Shown: piece after piece, positions 62,409 to 64,000 of the stretch
How the letters are laid out: the number at the start of each line of letters is the position of its first letter
Position numbering within the stretch: the stretch's first letter is position 1
Source: Halorubrum salipaludis
GTDB taxonomy: Archaea; Halobacteriota; Halobacteria; Halobacteriales; Haloferacaceae
Assembly: GCF_002286985.1 (NCBI RefSeq)
Contig: NZ_NSKC01000004.1
Span: forward strand, 186,001 to 250,000
Length of the DNA: 64,000 nucleotides
Reading direction: 5' to 3'
The notes under the pieces: model-generated
Seen by the model: the letters and a program-made list of their open reading frames with translations, nothing else
Database searches by the model: none
Told to the model about the DNA's origin: nothing
Position numbers and translations under genes: made by a program

Positions 62409-62474
62409 ATGGTACTCGGCGGGCGGAGGCAGCGTGGGTCAAGTAGTCGTCGCCGTCGCGGAGGTGTCACCTGA
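62409..62474 (+). CDS. 21-aa basic mini-ORF coupled to the transporter
   Basis: ATG at 62409, 21 codons rich in Arg, Ser and Gly (MVLGGRRQRGSS...GGVT), ending in TGA whose final A is the first base of the transporter ATG (TGATG, 62472-62476). An in-frame ATG at 62394 adds five residues. Likely a translational coupling leader, not a functional protein on present evidence. Confidence 0.35.
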   Translation: MVLGGRRQRGSSSRRRRGGVT

Positions 62475-64000
62475 TGAGCGGCTCCGAGTCGGGCGTGATC
62501 GCGGAGTTCCGCGAGGAGATCGACCCGATCGTCTTCGCGTTCGGCGCCCTGATAACGCTGGGCGTGATCGCCGCGTTCTTCATCAGCCCGTCGACCGTCG
62601 AGAACGGGATCTCGTCGCTCAACGACCAGCTGCTCGGCGCGTTCAACTGGGCGCTGCTGTTGATCGTCTTCCTGATCGTGCTGTTCCTCCTGTTCCTGAT
62701 CGTGGGGCCGTGGGGCGGGATCAAGCTCGGCGACGAGCCGCCTGAGTACAGCTTCCTCTCCTTCTTCGCGATGCTGTATTCCGCCGGTTTCGCGGCCGGC
62801 GTCGTGTTCTGGGGGCCGACCGAGGCGCTGTTCTACTACGACAACCCCTCGCCGCTGTTCAGCGGCGTCGAAGGGGGAACGGCCGAGGCGATGACGGTCG
62901 CCGTCCAGCAGACGCTGTTCCACTGGGCGCTGCCGCAGCTCGCGGTGTTCACGATCATGGGGATCGCGATCGGCTACTTCGCGTACAACTACGAGGACGT
63001 TCCGCTGCGCGTCTCCTCGGCGCTCACGCCGATCCTCGGCGCCGACAACCTCGACGGTCCGGCCGCGAAGGTCGTCGACATCCTCGCCGTCTTCGCGACG
63101 ATCGGCGGCGTCGCCACGTCGCTCGGGTTCATCGGGAGCCAGTTCGTCACCGGCCTCGACTACCAGTGGGGGATCAACATGGGCGATCTGGGGATCCTGC
63201 TCGTCGTCACCATGATGACCCTGCTGTTCACGACCTCGATGGTGCTCGGGGTCGACAAGGGGATCCGGCGGCTGTCGAACTTCAACATGATCCTGTTCGT
63301 CGCGCTCATGCTCGTGACGTTCGTCGTGGGCCCGACGCTGTTCCTCGTGCTGCTCGGCACGCAGGCGTTCGGCGGGATGATAACCGAGTTCGTCTCGATG
63401 AGCCTCTTCACCGGCGCCGGGCCGATGGGCGGCGGCGACGCCAGCGCGACCGGCTGGATGAACGCGTGGACGGTGTTCTACTGGGCGTGGGCGCTCTCGT
63501 GGTCGCCGTTCGCGGGGCTGTTCATCGCCCGGATCTCGAAGGGACGGACCGTCCGCGAGGTGGCGTTCACGGGGATCGTCGCGACCTCCGGCGCCACCAT
63601 CCCGTGGTTCACCTTCGTCGGCGGCACCGCTGTCTGGGCGCAGCACAACGGGATCGCCGACTTCGGCGCGGTGATGTCGGGCGAGGCCGGAGCGGAGGTG
63701 TCCGGATTCATCCTCTTCGAGGCGCTGAACTTCACGCTGAACCTCGGTGGGGCGTCCGTCAGCCTCCCGGTCGGGTCGGTGTTGATCTACGCGTTCATGA
63801 TCCTCGTGACGACGTTCTTCGTCACGTCGGCGGACTCCTCGACGCTCGCCGTCTCGATGATGACCACCGGCGGGAAGGCGAAGCCGTCGAACATCAATCG
63901 GGTCTTCTGGGGCGTCGTCCTCGGGATGACCGCGGCGATCCTGATGATCCTGGGCGGCAGCGGCAGCGCGAACACGCTCCAGCAGGCGGCGATCATCACC
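62474..64000 (+). CDS. BCCT-family (betaine/choline/carnitine) transporter, 3' end outside window
   Basis: At least 509 residues, open at the window edge. Twelve-helix sodium/proton symporter of the BCCT family with AGFAAGVVFWGPTEALFYY (the conserved Gly-rich helix), WALPQLAVFTIMGIAIGYF, VVDILAVFATIGGVATSLGF, WTVFYWAWALSWSPFAGLFI (the family signature WxxxxWxWWxxWxPF-like) and FFVTSADSSTLAVSM. It imports compatible solutes such as glycine betaine, fitting life in high salt. The ATG at 62474 starts SGSESGVIAEFREEIDPIVF. It overlaps the mini-ORF stop by one base. Controlled by the inverted repeat upstream, as inferred from position. Confidence 0.92.
   Translation, partial: MSGSESGVIAEFREEIDPIVFAFGALITLGVIAAFFISPSTVENGISSLNDQLLGAFNWALLLIVFLIVLFLLFLIVGPWGGIKLGDEPPEYSFLSFFAMLYSAGFAAGVVFWGPTEALFYYDNPSPLFSGVEGGTAEAMTVAVQQTLFHWALPQLAVFTIMGIAIGYFAYNYEDVPLRVSSALTPILGADNLDGPAAKVVDILAVFATIGGVATSLGFIGSQFVTGLDYQWGINMGDLGILLVVTMMTLLFTTSMVLGVDKGIRRLSNFNMILFVALMLVTFVVGPTLFLVLLGTQAFGGMITEFVSMSLFTGAGPMGGGDASATGWMNAWTVFYWAWALSWSPFAGLFIARISKGRTVREVAFTGIVATSGATIPWFTFVGGTAVWAQHNGIADFGAVMSGEAGAEVSGFILFEALNFTLNLGGASVSLPVGSVLIYAFMILVTTFFVTSADSSTLAVSMMTTGGKAKPSNINRVFWGVVLGMTAAILMILGGSGSANTLQQAAIIT

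Noticed and set aside
62252-63646. Long minus-strand open frame opposite the BCCT transporter
   Set aside because: Arg/Glu/Gly-rich composition typical of antisense frames in GC-rich DNA; the plus strand encodes a clear transporter.

Overview
This window reads as a chromosomal segment of an extremely halophilic archaeon (class Halobacteria). The genus is probably Halorubrum or a close relative, but that is inference from gene style, not proven. The grounds are strongly GC-rich DNA, very acidic predicted proteins, leaderless promoters (a TTTAA/TTATA-like box about 25-30 nt upstream of an ATG or GTG), a halophilic LDH-like malate dehydrogenase, PCNA, Hjc, thermosome, RIO1, archaellum genes, BGTF-type surface protein and HalOD1. 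Nearly all the DNA is coding. I see no CRISPR array, rRNA operon or intact insertion sequence.

Layout. 1-13.7 kb: membrane and metabolic genes (SPFH protein, PLP sulfhydrylase, ABC-2 exporter, GntP permease, NAD+-dependent DNA ligase, a 59-aa zinc protein, a Tat lipoprotein, an amidohydrolase, a five-repeat DUF1508-like membrane protein, a glutaredoxin-like protein). 13.7-14.2 kb: first copy of a dispersed non-coding repeat. 14.2-25 kb: malate dehydrogenase, MFS exporter, 7TM-type histidine kinase, PanB, HAD phosphatase coupled to acyl-CoA dehydrogenase, and an AlaX-like editing protein coupled to an AIR-synthase-family protein. 25-34.3 kb: one long minus-strand motility block, cheY-cheC-cheD then arlCE-F-G-H-I-J. 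It supplies the motor core and the CheC/CheD/CheY adaptation-output branch, but archaellins, CheA, CheW, CheB, CheR and MCPs are not here.

34.4-44.1 kb: surface glycoprotein, PCNA, a 0.9-kb two-gene membrane-protein cassette bounded by a duplicated 71-bp pcn promoter segment, phosphohexomutase, FMN reductase, Hjc, RIO1 and a Pno1-like KH protein. 44.1-52.5 kb: second repeat copy (carrying an array of four tri-loop hairpins), thermosome, LUD protein, alpha/beta hydrolase, tRNA-Lys with a duplicated 3' end beside it, M20 peptidase, ParB-like HTH protein, M29 aminopeptidase and third repeat copy. 52.5-64 kb: pheST, a candidate 24-aa ORF, HalOD1, a degenerate M48-like membrane protein, a MinD-like ATPase with partner, a PD-(D/E)XK-like protein, M20D amidohydrolase, and a BCCT transporter cut by the window edge.

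The most unusual signals are: (i) the three-copy intergenic repeat with a conserved internal TATA-like box and conserved downstream start region; (ii) the promoter-duplicating cassette next to pcn; (iii) short tandem duplications that overlap the stop codon of five unrelated genes; (iv) several mini-ORFs that end against or overlap the next start codon; and (v) the tRNA-Lys att-like scar. All functional names rest on motif recognition by eye; no database search was run.
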